DNA from: a virus
Direction: 5' to 3' (one strand)
Virus record (IMG/VR): IMGVR_UViG_3300012954_000046
Location: 1 to 30,775 of that record
Length of the DNA stretch: 30,775 nucleotides
Position numbers and translations under genes: made by a program. Positions 24,328 through 30,775 of this stretch are shown one piece after another; positions within the stretch are counted from its first letter, which is position 1, and each line of letters begins with the position of its first letter. The notes under the pieces are model-generated. The model ran no database searches. It had not been told where the DNA came from and worked only from the letters and a program-made list of their open reading frames with translations.

Positions 24328-25284
24328 CTACTTTTTTTTGTGTTTGTGCTTGATCATGAACTTCACGGAATTGACCACTTTTTGCTCTTGATTTTCGTCC
24401 ATTTCCATGATTCCTTCATTTAGACGGTCGGAATATTCGTCCTGTGTAATACGTATAGGACTGTATATACGGCTATCTTTACCCAAATCAATGATGTCTA
24501 CTTTATCATTGTCTGGAAAAGACGTGTTAATTGGGAAAGTACTGCCTATTAGCACAGTCATAGTTTTATCAAATGAATATGCAATGTGTTGCCCTACAGA
24601 ATCACAACCGACAAAATGTTCTACTTGCTTAATTAATGCGGCCCATATTCTAATATGCGTCTGTAATGGTAGTGCAACGGGTTGATTTATTCCTCCATGC
24701 GTTTTAAATTCTAAGCCAAACTCACTCATAACCATTACACCATAATCTTTGCTTAATTTTTTTATTATAGCCCATAAGTTTTTCAACTCTATGCTTCTGC
24801 CTGTTAAATCAATAACTTCAGATTCTGATTTTTTCTCAGCACCTCTGCCAAAAGGTTGTATTAAAACAATTTTATTTTTCTTTGTTTTGTCTTTTACTTC
24901 GCCTATCATCTGTCTTGCCATTAAAATTTCTTCTTTAGAAAGATAGATTCTTGGTTTAGGTAATTTACGAAGACCTTTTTTGTTAATTGCAATATCATAT
25001 GCTTCTGCAAGACTACATTTTTGATTGTAGTATTCCCATACTCTGTATGGTTCAGGAGAAATAAGATTTCTATCTTTTAATAAATCTTGAAACAAATTTT
25101 TGTGCCAATTGTCATATGCTCTAAAATGTAATAGAGGATGACCTTTGTACGCATCTGTACCACCTTCGCAGACAATTATAAAATCATCATCAGGATTTTC
25201 TTTAGCATATAATTCTAAAGCAGGTATGGAACTGATATGCCTACCAGCACCACCGTTCATAAAAAAAGCACTTTGTCTATCCAT
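24328..25284 (-). CDS. GT9-like (heptosyltransferase-fold) glycosyltransferase, copy 1
   Basis: The 318-aa protein has the two hallmarks of glycosyltransferase family 9. Near the N-terminus, FFMNGGAGRHISSIPALELY corresponds to the GDxxxxxPAL acceptor-side motif. In the C-terminal half, VEHFVGCDSVGQHIAYSFDKT followed by VLIGSTFP corresponds to the VGxDSGxxHLAxAxG-TxxxFGxT donor-binding motif. Known GT9 members move heptose from ADP-heptose to LPS core, and relatives of the TibC type heptosylate adhesins. A lysine-rich tail (KHKHKKK) ends the protein. It is about 40-50% similar by eye to copy 2 (27084-28037), sharing an identical ISPEPYRV stretch. Its ATG overlaps the carbamoyltransferase stop by 8 nt. 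The donor sugar is inferred from HldE and HldD elsewhere in the window. Confidence 0.72.
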   Translation of the reverse strand: MDRQSAFFMNGGAGRHISSIPALELYAKENPDDDFIIVCEGGTDAYKGHPLLHFRAYDNWHKNLFQDLLKDRNLISPEPYRVWEYYNQKCSLAEAYDIAINKKGLRKLPKPRIYLSKEEILMARQMIGEVKDKTKKNKIVLIQPFGRGAEKKSESEVIDLTGRSIELKNLWAIIKKLSKDYGVMVMSEFGLEFKTHGGINQPVALPLQTHIRIWAALIKQVEHFVGCDSVGQHIAYSFDKTMTVLIGSTFPINTSFPDNDKVDIIDLGKDSRIYSPIRITQDEYSDRLNEGIMEMDENQEQKVVNSVKFMIKHKHKKK

Positions 25285-27091
25285 TTTTCACCTTCACTAA
25301 TTTACCGTATTCAATCAAGTATAGATATTCTATATCTGAATTTTGTAAAGTTCTCACTGCATCATCGAGGGTTTCAACTAGGGGTTCTCCACCTAAATTG
25401 AAAGAAGTGTTAAACACAATAGGACATTCTGTCATTTCATGGAACTTTTTAATTAATCTGTAGTACAATTCATTGTCTTCTTTTTTAACACTTTGAATCC
25501 TACAAGTTCCATCTACGTGTATAATACTAGGTATTTTTTCTTCTACACCCGGCTTACAATTTACTGCATACATCATATGTGGAGTTTCTTCCATGCCACG
25601 TAAATCGAACCATTCATGTGTGTATTCATGCAGTATAGATCCAGCAAATGGTCTAAAGTATTCTCTTCTTTTCACTCTATTAACGTAATCTTTACCATCT
25701 TTAAAACGTGGATCAAACAACAAACTTCTGTTACCTAATGCTCTAGGGCCGTTTTCAGATTGACCTTGCCATAAAGCAACAATATTTTTTTCAGTTAACA
25801 GTTTTGCAACTTCTTCATCTGTAGAATCTACAACTTCAATGCCGTCTTCATCATTGTATTTCATTATGTCATTATTTGTAAGATCATATTTAGGACCTAG
25901 ATATAATGTTTTTGTTGTGTCTTTATCTGTGCTTTGTGCTAACGAATAGTAATACAATAAAGCGGCTCCCATAGCCGTTCCGGCATCATTTGACACTGGC
26001 TCTACATATATCTCTATACCATCTTTGCGTAAAGTATCTAGGTAATAATAATTTGCAACACAATTCAGTCCATAACCTCCTGATATTACAACTCTTTTCT
26101 TACCTGTCATTTCAACTGCTTTGTAGATTAATTTTCGCACTTCTTCTTGTGTATCAGTTTGACAAGCATATGCAAGATCTCTTCTACTTTGAAGTTCTGT
26201 TAAGTCTTTTTGATCTACTTGTAATTTTTCTTCTAATGCATAATAATTGTCGTAATTTACAAGAGCGGCATTAGGATAAGTTGGAATGATTAAGTTCCTA
26301 TTACTCAAAGTTCCTTTGCCATTGTGTACAAACAGTTCAGGAATTTCTTTATTTGGTTTTCCATAAGGAAATAATCCCATTGTTTTACCTGCTTCAATGG
26401 CACTGAATCCACAGTATTGTGTTACTGCTTCATAAACTTTTACTATTCCTGCTCTATCTGAAAAAACTGCTTCATGTGTACTTCCTGGTTCGCCCATCGA
26501 ATCTGATGGATAGGCAGGAATATATGCACACTGACAATTTTCACTTGTTCCATAGTGTTTATATTTTGTAATAAAATCGTTAGGATAAGCACAATCAAAA
26601 ATCGTTTCTGTTTCGAACACAGTCATCTGATGACCTGCACTGTGAGTAGCAGGAATAAAAGTTCCAGCCCCGTCAACAATAAGTGCCGCGGCATCATCCC
26701 AACCTGATCTATAAAAAGCCAAAGCGGCGTGTAGTTTGTGGTGTATATGTGAAAGGTCAATTACTTGTGGATGATCTGGAGACTTTGCTGTTCCTCTTTT
26801 ATCTATTAATCCTAATTTCCTTGCTAGTCCTGTGTAAACATCATCACCATTATAATCTACTCTACCTGTACTTCTATCTTTCAATGACTGCGTGTGTGCA
26901 ATTACTAGATAATCAATTTTATCTGTGTATTCTAATATTTTTACCATTGAAGCATATGGTCCACCGTCGTATTTTACTCGACTTAATCTTTCTTCTTCAA
27001 TTGAAAAAACTATTTTACCATCTTTTAACAAACATACACCGGAATTGTGTCCTCTGGCTATTGCGGCTATGTATCCTGTTTTCTTACTCAT
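25277..27091 (-). CDS. O-carbamoyltransferase, NodU/CmcH family
   Basis: The 604-aa protein matches the NodU/CmcH/TobZ carbamoyltransferases over full length (usually 550-600 aa). The N-terminal Kae1-like domain starts ARGHNSGVCLLKDGKIVFSIEEERLSRVK and carries HIHHKLHAALAFY and a VDGAGTF segment, where TobZ-type enzymes bind metal and carbamoyl-adenylate. The mid region has GGYGLNCVANYYY and QGQSENGPRALGNRSLLFDPR; the C-terminus has PIVFNTSFNLGGEPLVET. These enzymes use carbamoyl phosphate and ATP to carbamoylate a hydroxyl on a sugar or similar acceptor. It is flanked on both sides by GT9-like genes with 8-nt overlaps, so the acceptor is probably the sugar they transfer. Key motifs look intact. 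Confidence 0.9.
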   Translation of the reverse strand: MSKKTGYIAAIARGHNSGVCLLKDGKIVFSIEEERLSRVKYDGGPYASMVKILEYTDKIDYLVIAHTQSLKDRSTGRVDYNGDDVYTGLARKLGLIDKRGTAKSPDHPQVIDLSHIHHKLHAALAFYRSGWDDAAALIVDGAGTFIPATHSAGHQMTVFETETIFDCAYPNDFITKYKHYGTSENCQCAYIPAYPSDSMGEPGSTHEAVFSDRAGIVKVYEAVTQYCGFSAIEAGKTMGLFPYGKPNKEIPELFVHNGKGTLSNRNLIIPTYPNAALVNYDNYYALEEKLQVDQKDLTELQSRRDLAYACQTDTQEEVRKLIYKAVEMTGKKRVVISGGYGLNCVANYYYLDTLRKDGIEIYVEPVSNDAGTAMGAALLYYYSLAQSTDKDTTKTLYLGPKYDLTNNDIMKYNDEDGIEVVDSTDEEVAKLLTEKNIVALWQGQSENGPRALGNRSLLFDPRFKDGKDYVNRVKRREYFRPFAGSILHEYTHEWFDLRGMEETPHMMYAVNCKPGVEEKIPSIIHVDGTCRIQSVKKEDNELYYRLIKKFHEMTECPIVFNTSFNLGGEPLVETLDDAVRTLQNSDIEYLYLIEYGKLVKVKNG

Positions 27092-28037
27092 CGGTTTGCC
27101 TTCCCATTATTGTGTCTATGACATAGTCTTCTATTTCTGGAGTCATAAACATTAGGTTTTCATTAACTCGACTAATTCTTTCGTCGAAAGTAATTCTAAT
27201 TGGATCATACTGTCTATCATTTTGTCCAAGATCAATTATGTTTACACCTTCTTTATCTGGATATGTTGTATTTTCTGGAAATGTTGCTCCTGTTATTACT
27301 GTTGATGGAGTGCCTAAACTGTAAGCAAAGTGTTGTCCAACAGAATCACAACCAACAAAATGATCAACTTGTTCAATAATTGATGCCCATATTCTTAAAT
27401 CTATATTTTCAGGTTGTGCAACGTCCATTTCAAAATTTTCTTTTTTAAGTTCTATTCCGAAATCGCTCATAACAATTACACCAACCTTTTCTTTGTGTAA
27501 TTTTCTAATAATATTTTTAAAATTTGTGTACTCAATACTTCTGTTACTTGGATCAACAAAACTAGAATCTATTTGTTTGATTGCTCTTCCAAAAGGTTGG
27601 AATATAACATACTTGTCTGCTTTAATTTTTTCTTTGCACTCTTTTAAAATTTCTGTTGCTTTTAATTTTTCTTCTTTAGAAAGATATAGTTTAGGTTTAT
27701 CTAACTCTCTAATACCTTTGTCATTTAATATGATATCGAATGCTTGTGATAGGTTACATTGTTGAGAAAAATATTCGTACACTCTATAAGGTTCAGGACT
27801 TATAATATCTCTCTTTTTTATGTGTGTATGGAATAAATTTTTATGATACATATCGTAGGCTTTACTATCCAATGTTGGATGCCCATCTAATATGTTACAT
27901 TTTCCTTCAATGACAACGATAAAATCTTCGTCACCTGATTCTTTTTGGTATTTTTCTATTGCCGGAATTGCACATAGAATTCTTCCTATGCCACCGTTTA
28001 GAAATATTGCTTTGGATCTTTTAGTTTGAGTGTTCAT
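27084..28037 (-). CDS. GT9-like (heptosyltransferase-fold) glycosyltransferase, copy 2
   Basis: The 317-aa protein has the same architecture as copy 1: AIFLNGGIGRILCAIPAIEKY near the N-terminus (split here at residues 10-30), and VDHFVGCDSVGQHFAYSLG followed by VITGATFPENT in the C-terminal half. Shared blocks such as ISPEPYRV, KPxxYLSKEE and QPFGRxxK show that the two are paralogues from a duplication, now considerably diverged. It would be the first-translated gene of the GT9-carbamoyltransferase-GT9 unit; its stop overlaps the next ATG by 8 nt. No Shine-Dalgarno site precedes its ATG, and the ATG lies in one arm of a 13-bp perfect inverted repeat. Two GT9 enzymes could add two successive residues. 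Confidence 0.72.
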   Translation of the reverse strand: MNTQTKRSKAIFLNGGIGRILCAIPAIEKYQKESGDEDFIVVIEGKCNILDGHPTLDSKAYDMYHKNLFHTHIKKRDIISPEPYRVYEYFSQQCNLSQAFDIILNDKGIRELDKPKLYLSKEEKLKATEILKECKEKIKADKYVIFQPFGRAIKQIDSSFVDPSNRSIEYTNFKNIIRKLHKEKVGVIVMSDFGIELKKENFEMDVAQPENIDLRIWASIIEQVDHFVGCDSVGQHFAYSLGTPSTVITGATFPENTTYPDKEGVNIIDLGQNDRQYDPIRITFDERISRVNENLMFMTPEIEDYVIDTIMGRQTDE

Positions 28038-28073
28038 GTAACTGTATGTATCGATAACACACAGTTACATGAA
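28033..28073 (-). promoter_or_regulatory. Inverted repeat covering the start codon of GT9 copy 2
   Basis: Arms 28033-28045 and 28061-28073 are perfect 13-bp complements (TTCATGTAACTGT / ACAGTTACATGAA); one A-C mismatch and 3 further pairs extend the stem, leaving a 7-nt loop (50-56). In the minus-strand mRNA the downstream arm contains the GT9 ATG (28035-28037). There is no U-tract after the stem, so a classical terminator is unlikely. It may hide the start codon in transcripts that enter from upstream, as known for some T4 late genes. Confidence 0.65.
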
Positions 28074-28086
28074 TGATTCTTGGATC

Positions 28087-28734
28087 TTAAAGTTCTGGGA
28101 ATGGTGGAAAAGGGATTTTCCAGTGTTTTACACCTGCATATTTTGTTGGTGCATTGTCCAACCATGTAATGTAGGCGTTAAGTTCTGTTACTTTTTCTGC
28201 AGGATGATTACCGCTGTCAATTTCTGCTTGAACGATTGCTTTTTGATTAGCAAATGTTTCGTTAAAAGAATCTTCTGCTATTGCATGAGCTCTGAAATCA
28301 GGTCCTGTGTAGTTTGTACCATCAAACTTCAATGTACCATGTAAGTATATTTGAGATATACATCCTGTATTATCGTTCCAATAGTACGTCCATGTTTCTG
28401 CATTTCCTTCTGCATCAGTTGTTCCGATGTCTTCTTCGTAGTCTGCAACATCACCTGTTTCATAGAATCCTGTAATGTACGACGCTTGTAATGGATTTTG
28501 TTGTGAATCTATTACGTGAAAAGAAGTTCCTTCTCTTGCTGGTATACCATTATCCAACTCTGCTTCTGTGTCGCCATCAGCAATTACGGCACCAATCGTT
28601 CCATCGGAATCCGATTTTTCTACTTTCCAGTATCTTGGACCCTTGTATGTAGCCGATTGCGTGTTGCCATCGCTAAAGTCGTTCACATATGGCTCGTTTG
28701 GCATTGGTATGTCAAAGTTTACTGTAATTGCCAT
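28087..28734 (-). CDS. Putative virion structural protein, 215 aa
   Basis: The acidic 215-aa protein begins MAITVNFDIPMPNEPYVND. Strand-like stretches (ATYKGPRYWKVEKSD, TSFHVIDSQ, ETWTYYWND) are followed by a helical part (EDSFNETFANQKAIVQAEI) and a Pro/aromatic C-terminus (WKIPFPPFPEL). The tail region with a YITWLDNAP segment is reminiscent of phage tail-assembly chaperone C-termini, but the match is weak. It has a good ribosome-binding site (AGGAG) and a GCTAAATA box 28 nt upstream. It lies between the cysteine-rich paralogues and the glycosyltransferase unit. Function unknown. Confidence 0.65.
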   Translation of the reverse strand: MAITVNFDIPMPNEPYVNDFSDGNTQSATYKGPRYWKVEKSDSDGTIGAVIADGDTEAELDNGIPAREGTSFHVIDSQQNPLQASYITGFYETGDVADYEEDIGTTDAEGNAETWTYYWNDNTGCISQIYLHGTLKFDGTNYTGPDFRAHAIAEDSFNETFANQKAIVQAEIDSGNHPAEKVTELNAYITWLDNAPTKYAGVKHWKIPFPPFPEL

Positions 28735-28762
28735 TTGTTTTGCTCCTATATTTTAATACTTC

Positions 28763-28770
28763 TATTTAGC
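28763..28770 (-). promoter_or_regulatory. Late-promoter-like box (GCTAAATA)
   Basis: Six of eight matches to the late octamer on the minus strand, 28 nt before the ATG at 28734, in the 47-bp gap after the cysteine-rich gene. It would also serve the glycosyltransferase unit downstream by read-through. Confidence 0.4.
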
Positions 28771-28781
28771 GGATTCCGTTA

Positions 28782-29750
28782 TTAATCTGCTAAAAACTTG
28801 ATTCTTACGCCACCGAATCCACCTCTTATACCGTGATCTCTTACATCCGGACAAGCATTCGGTCCAATACCACCTGTACCTACTGGTAGGTAGTTTGAAC
28901 AACCTTGTGATTCATAACAACCACAAGATCTATCTGATCTCCAACAATAACTGTTTGGAGTACCCATTCTAGGTGCTCTTGAAGTTGAATTTAGTGCCGC
29001 ATAAAACTGGAATAATTGGTTACCTGACCATTGTGACATCGGAGTTCCATCCGACTCTGTTTGGAAAGTAATCAATGCGCCTTCTTCTGCAAATAATCCT
29101 GCTGGAGTTGGTACGTGTCTTTGGAATTGACATTTACAATGCGGATAACAACCAAAGAAACTAACACAACCTACTTGTCCACAGCAACATACATCTCCGC
29201 CGTAACCAAAGGCACACCATGCACCTGAGCAGTGATTACAAATCACTCCACAATAGTTTTCGTTACATCTTGTACCGCAGAAACCATTTGCTCTGAAACA
29301 ACAGAATAGTGAGTGTGTGTTTGGGTTACAGAAAGAAGTACCACCTCTTCCACCTTCAGCACACATACATAAGTCGCCGCTAGATGCTGTTACAATACAA
29401 ACTCCTGTTGCATTTGAACAGCCTGAAAAACATAATGGGTGAGCGTAACATGAAATACCTGTACAACCAGTTACTGTGTCACCTTGTTCCATTTGAATAG
29501 ATTTTTTAACGTATGCACCAGCATTTCCTGGTAATCCGTCACCACAACAACACATTCTTGAACCAGATCCACCAGCACCCCAAATCTCAATTAGTGCGGC
29601 ACCGTTTGATGGAGCAGTCCAACATATACCGTTACAAAAGTTCGTGAAATCTGAACCCGGAGTCCATGACCAGATATAACCTTTTTCTAGGTTTTCTTCC
29701 TGAGGTACAGCAGTGTTTCTCTGTATTAAAAGTCCTTTAAGTGTTGCCAT
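28782..29750 (-). CDS. Cysteine-rich, glycine-rich putative fibre/adhesin protein, paralogue A
   Basis: The complete 322-aa protein has 33 cysteines (about 10%), with Cys-Cys-Cys triplets at two places (RMCCCGDG and DVCCCGQ). It starts with MATLKGLLIQRN and a conserved NLEKGYIWSWTPGSDFTNF. Then comes a glycine-rich domain start (LIEIWGAGGSG), a motif GLPGNAGAY, and CGVICNHC. The last 30 residues (CPDVRDHGIRGGFGGVRIKF) close the Gly-rich beta domain. Glycine-rich domains of this type occur at receptor-binding tips of phage fibres. The Cys content suggests disulfide cross-linking outside the cell or metal binding; no signal peptide is present. Its start lies 6 nt after an AGTAAATA box, though an AGGAG also stands 12 nt before the ATG. 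Confidence 0.72.
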   Translation of the reverse strand: MATLKGLLIQRNTAVPQEENLEKGYIWSWTPGSDFTNFCNGICWTAPSNGAALIEIWGAGGSGSRMCCCGDGLPGNAGAYVKKSIQMEQGDTVTGCTGISCYAHPLCFSGCSNATGVCIVTASSGDLCMCAEGGRGGTSFCNPNTHSLFCCFRANGFCGTRCNENYCGVICNHCSGAWCAFGYGGDVCCCGQVGCVSFFGCYPHCKCQFQRHVPTPAGLFAEEGALITFQTESDGTPMSQWSGNQLFQFYAALNSTSRAPRMGTPNSYCWRSDRSCGCYESQGCSNYLPVGTGGIGPNACPDVRDHGIRGGFGGVRIKFLAD

Positions 29751-29756
29751 ATACTT

Positions 29757-29764
29757 TATTTACT
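29757..29764 (-). promoter_or_regulatory. Possible late box (AGTAAATA)
   Basis: Six of eight matches to TATAAATA on the minus strand with the recurrent 6-nt spacer (AAGTAT) to the ATG at 29750. An overlapping AGGAG could instead act as a long-spaced ribosome-binding site for a transcript coming from upstream. Confidence 0.35.
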
Positions 29765-29765
29765 C

Positions 29766-30775
29766 CTATTGGTATTCTGGGTATGTTGGATCTTCATCCA
29801 CATCCGCTATAAATCTTATTCTAATCATACCATGTCCACCTCTGTGTGCGTGATCTCTTACTCCATCACATGGTGTTGGTCCTTGTCCTGGAATACCTGC
29901 TGGCATAAATGCTGTACAGCCGTTCCATTCGTAACATCCACAACTTGTATTACCTGTCCAACAAGCACTGTAAGCCGAACCTTGTGTTGGATTTCTTCCC
30001 ATTAAGTTCAATGGGTGAGTTGCTCCCATGTGTCCACCTGCACCTGAGTGTCTGTATCTTCTACCGTTTTGGTCAACTGCATAGTGAATTTCTCCACCAC
30101 ATTCTGACCACATACCTGATGGTATTCTTAAAATCATTATCTTACCGCAGTTACAGTTTGGTTGACATCTTTCAAATCTTGCACAAGAGAAACCACCATA
30201 ACAGTTGATATCTCCACCATATGCTTGAGCACACCAATCAGTATCAGCGGCACCTTTGTAATTACATATAACTCCACAACCATCGTTACCTACTCTGTTT
30301 CCGCAGAATCCGCCTGCTACAAAACAACAGTACAATGATGTTCCAGTTGAACAATAAGAGTATCCACCTTTACCACCTTGAGCACACATACAACCATCTG
30401 CGCCATTGTTACCAAACCAACAAATTTGTGTTGGCTCTGATCTTCCTCTGTGACATAAATCACTTGAGTTACCACAACTGAAACCAACTACACCACATAC
30501 AAAAGTTGTTCCAGCATCAATATCTGCTTGTTCAATTCTTATACATTTTGTTGAATATGCACCTGGGTTTCCTGGTAATCCTCCACCACAACAGCACATC
30601 TCTGCACCTGAACCGCCTGCACCCCAAATTTCTATTCTGGCACAACCTGCTCTTGGTGGAACCCAACACACGTGACATCTAAAGTTCGTGTAGTGGTTAC
30701 CTGGATAGTAAGAATATATTTCACCTCTTTCAAGGTTTTGCTCGTTACCAACGAAAAACGAGTATTTGTTTTTTA
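29766..30775 (-). CDS. Cysteine-rich, glycine-rich putative fibre/adhesin protein, paralogue B (N-terminus outside window)
   Basis: The frame is open to the window edge: codons before the GTG at 30671 read NLERGEIYSYYPGNHYTNF, matching NLEKGYIWSWTPGSDFTNF in paralogue A. The true start is therefore beyond 30775 and the GTG is internal. At least 31 cysteines are present. Shared landmarks are IEIWGAGGSG, EMCCCGGGLPGNPGAY, CMCAQGGKGG, GFCGNR, CGVICN, CGCYEWNGC and a closing HRGGHGMIRIRF; an extra acidic tail (DVDEDPTYPEYQ) is absent from A. The tandem order shows a gene duplication. Same inferred role as paralogue A: a disulfide-rich surface or fibre-tip protein. Confidence 0.75.
   Translation of the reverse strand, partial: KNKYSFFVGNEQNLERGEIYSYYPGNHYTNFRCHVCWVPPRAGCARIEIWGAGGSGAEMCCCGGGLPGNPGAYSTKCIRIEQADIDAGTTFVCGVVGFSCGNSSDLCHRGRSEPTQICWFGNNGADGCMCAQGGKGGYSYCSTGTSLYCCFVAGGFCGNRVGNDGCGVICNYKGAADTDWCAQAYGGDINCYGGFSCARFERCQPNCNCGKIMILRIPSGMWSECGGEIHYAVDQNGRRYRHSGAGGHMGATHPLNLMGRNPTQGSAYSACWTGNTSCGCYEWNGCTAFMPAGIPGQGPTPCDGVRDHAHRGGHGMIRIRFIADVDEDPTYPEYQ

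Noticed and set aside
28033-28073. Hairpin as a classical terminator of the 215-aa gene
   Set aside because: AT-rich stem with no U-tract on the minus strand, and it includes the next start codon; a translational control element is more likely.
30669-30671. GTG as start of the last cysteine-rich gene
   Set aside because: The frame is open to the window edge and upstream codons match the N-terminal region of the adjacent paralogue, so the gene is cut by the window, not started here.

Overview
The window is part of the genome of an AT-rich, T4-like marine myovirus of the cyanophage/pelagiphage kind. Neck, tail tube, tail sheath and fibre genes are recognisable. Genes are packed with overlapping stops and starts, and TATAAATA-type T4 late promoter boxes precede many transcription units. 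Several structural proteins are much longer than in T4: the sheath is 1089 aa, gp14 467 aa and gp15 480 aa. No photosynthesis gene, tRNA or integrase is visible, so the host cannot be named. The right-hand gene and the left-hand gene both run off the window.

Layout. 1-5025 (minus): a partial tail-tube-like protein, a 39-aa membrane protein bracketed by two terminators, tail tube gp19 and tail sheath gp18. 5133-5474 (plus): an HNH protein, overlapping tail-to-tail with a minus-strand dNMP kinase (gp1-like), which is followed upstream by a 2OG-Fe(II) oxygenase and neck protein gp13 (to 7474). A back-to-back pair of late promoters then separates gp13 from a long plus-strand operon (7517-14868): gp14, a 66-aa protein, gp15, Nudix hydrolase, HldE, a second 2OG oxygenase, an SGNH-type protein, HldD and a cupin. 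14881-24272 (minus): a 2325-aa repeat-bearing structural protein, a fibre protein with a degenerate alpha/beta-hydrolase domain, and a 165-aa protein. 24328-28037 (minus): two GT9-like (heptosyltransferase-fold) glycosyltransferases flanking a NodU/CmcH-type carbamoyltransferase. 28087-30775 (minus): a 215-aa protein and two tandem, very cysteine-rich, glycine-rich paralogues.

The most interesting theme is a sugar system in two blocks. HldE and HldD would carry out the activation and epimerisation steps of ADP-L-glycero-D-manno-heptose synthesis. Ten kilobases away are two heptosyltransferase-like enzymes and a carbamoyltransferase, which together could attach and carbamoylate heptose. The acceptor (host LPS, or the phage's own fibre proteins encoded between and beside the blocks) is unknown. 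Other notable points are late promoter boxes placed exactly 6 nt before start codons without a Shine-Dalgarno site (possible leaderless late mRNAs), a catalytically dead esterase-like domain in a fibre, a hairpin covering a glycosyltransferase start codon, and a short beta-motif recurring in sheath, gp14 and gp15.
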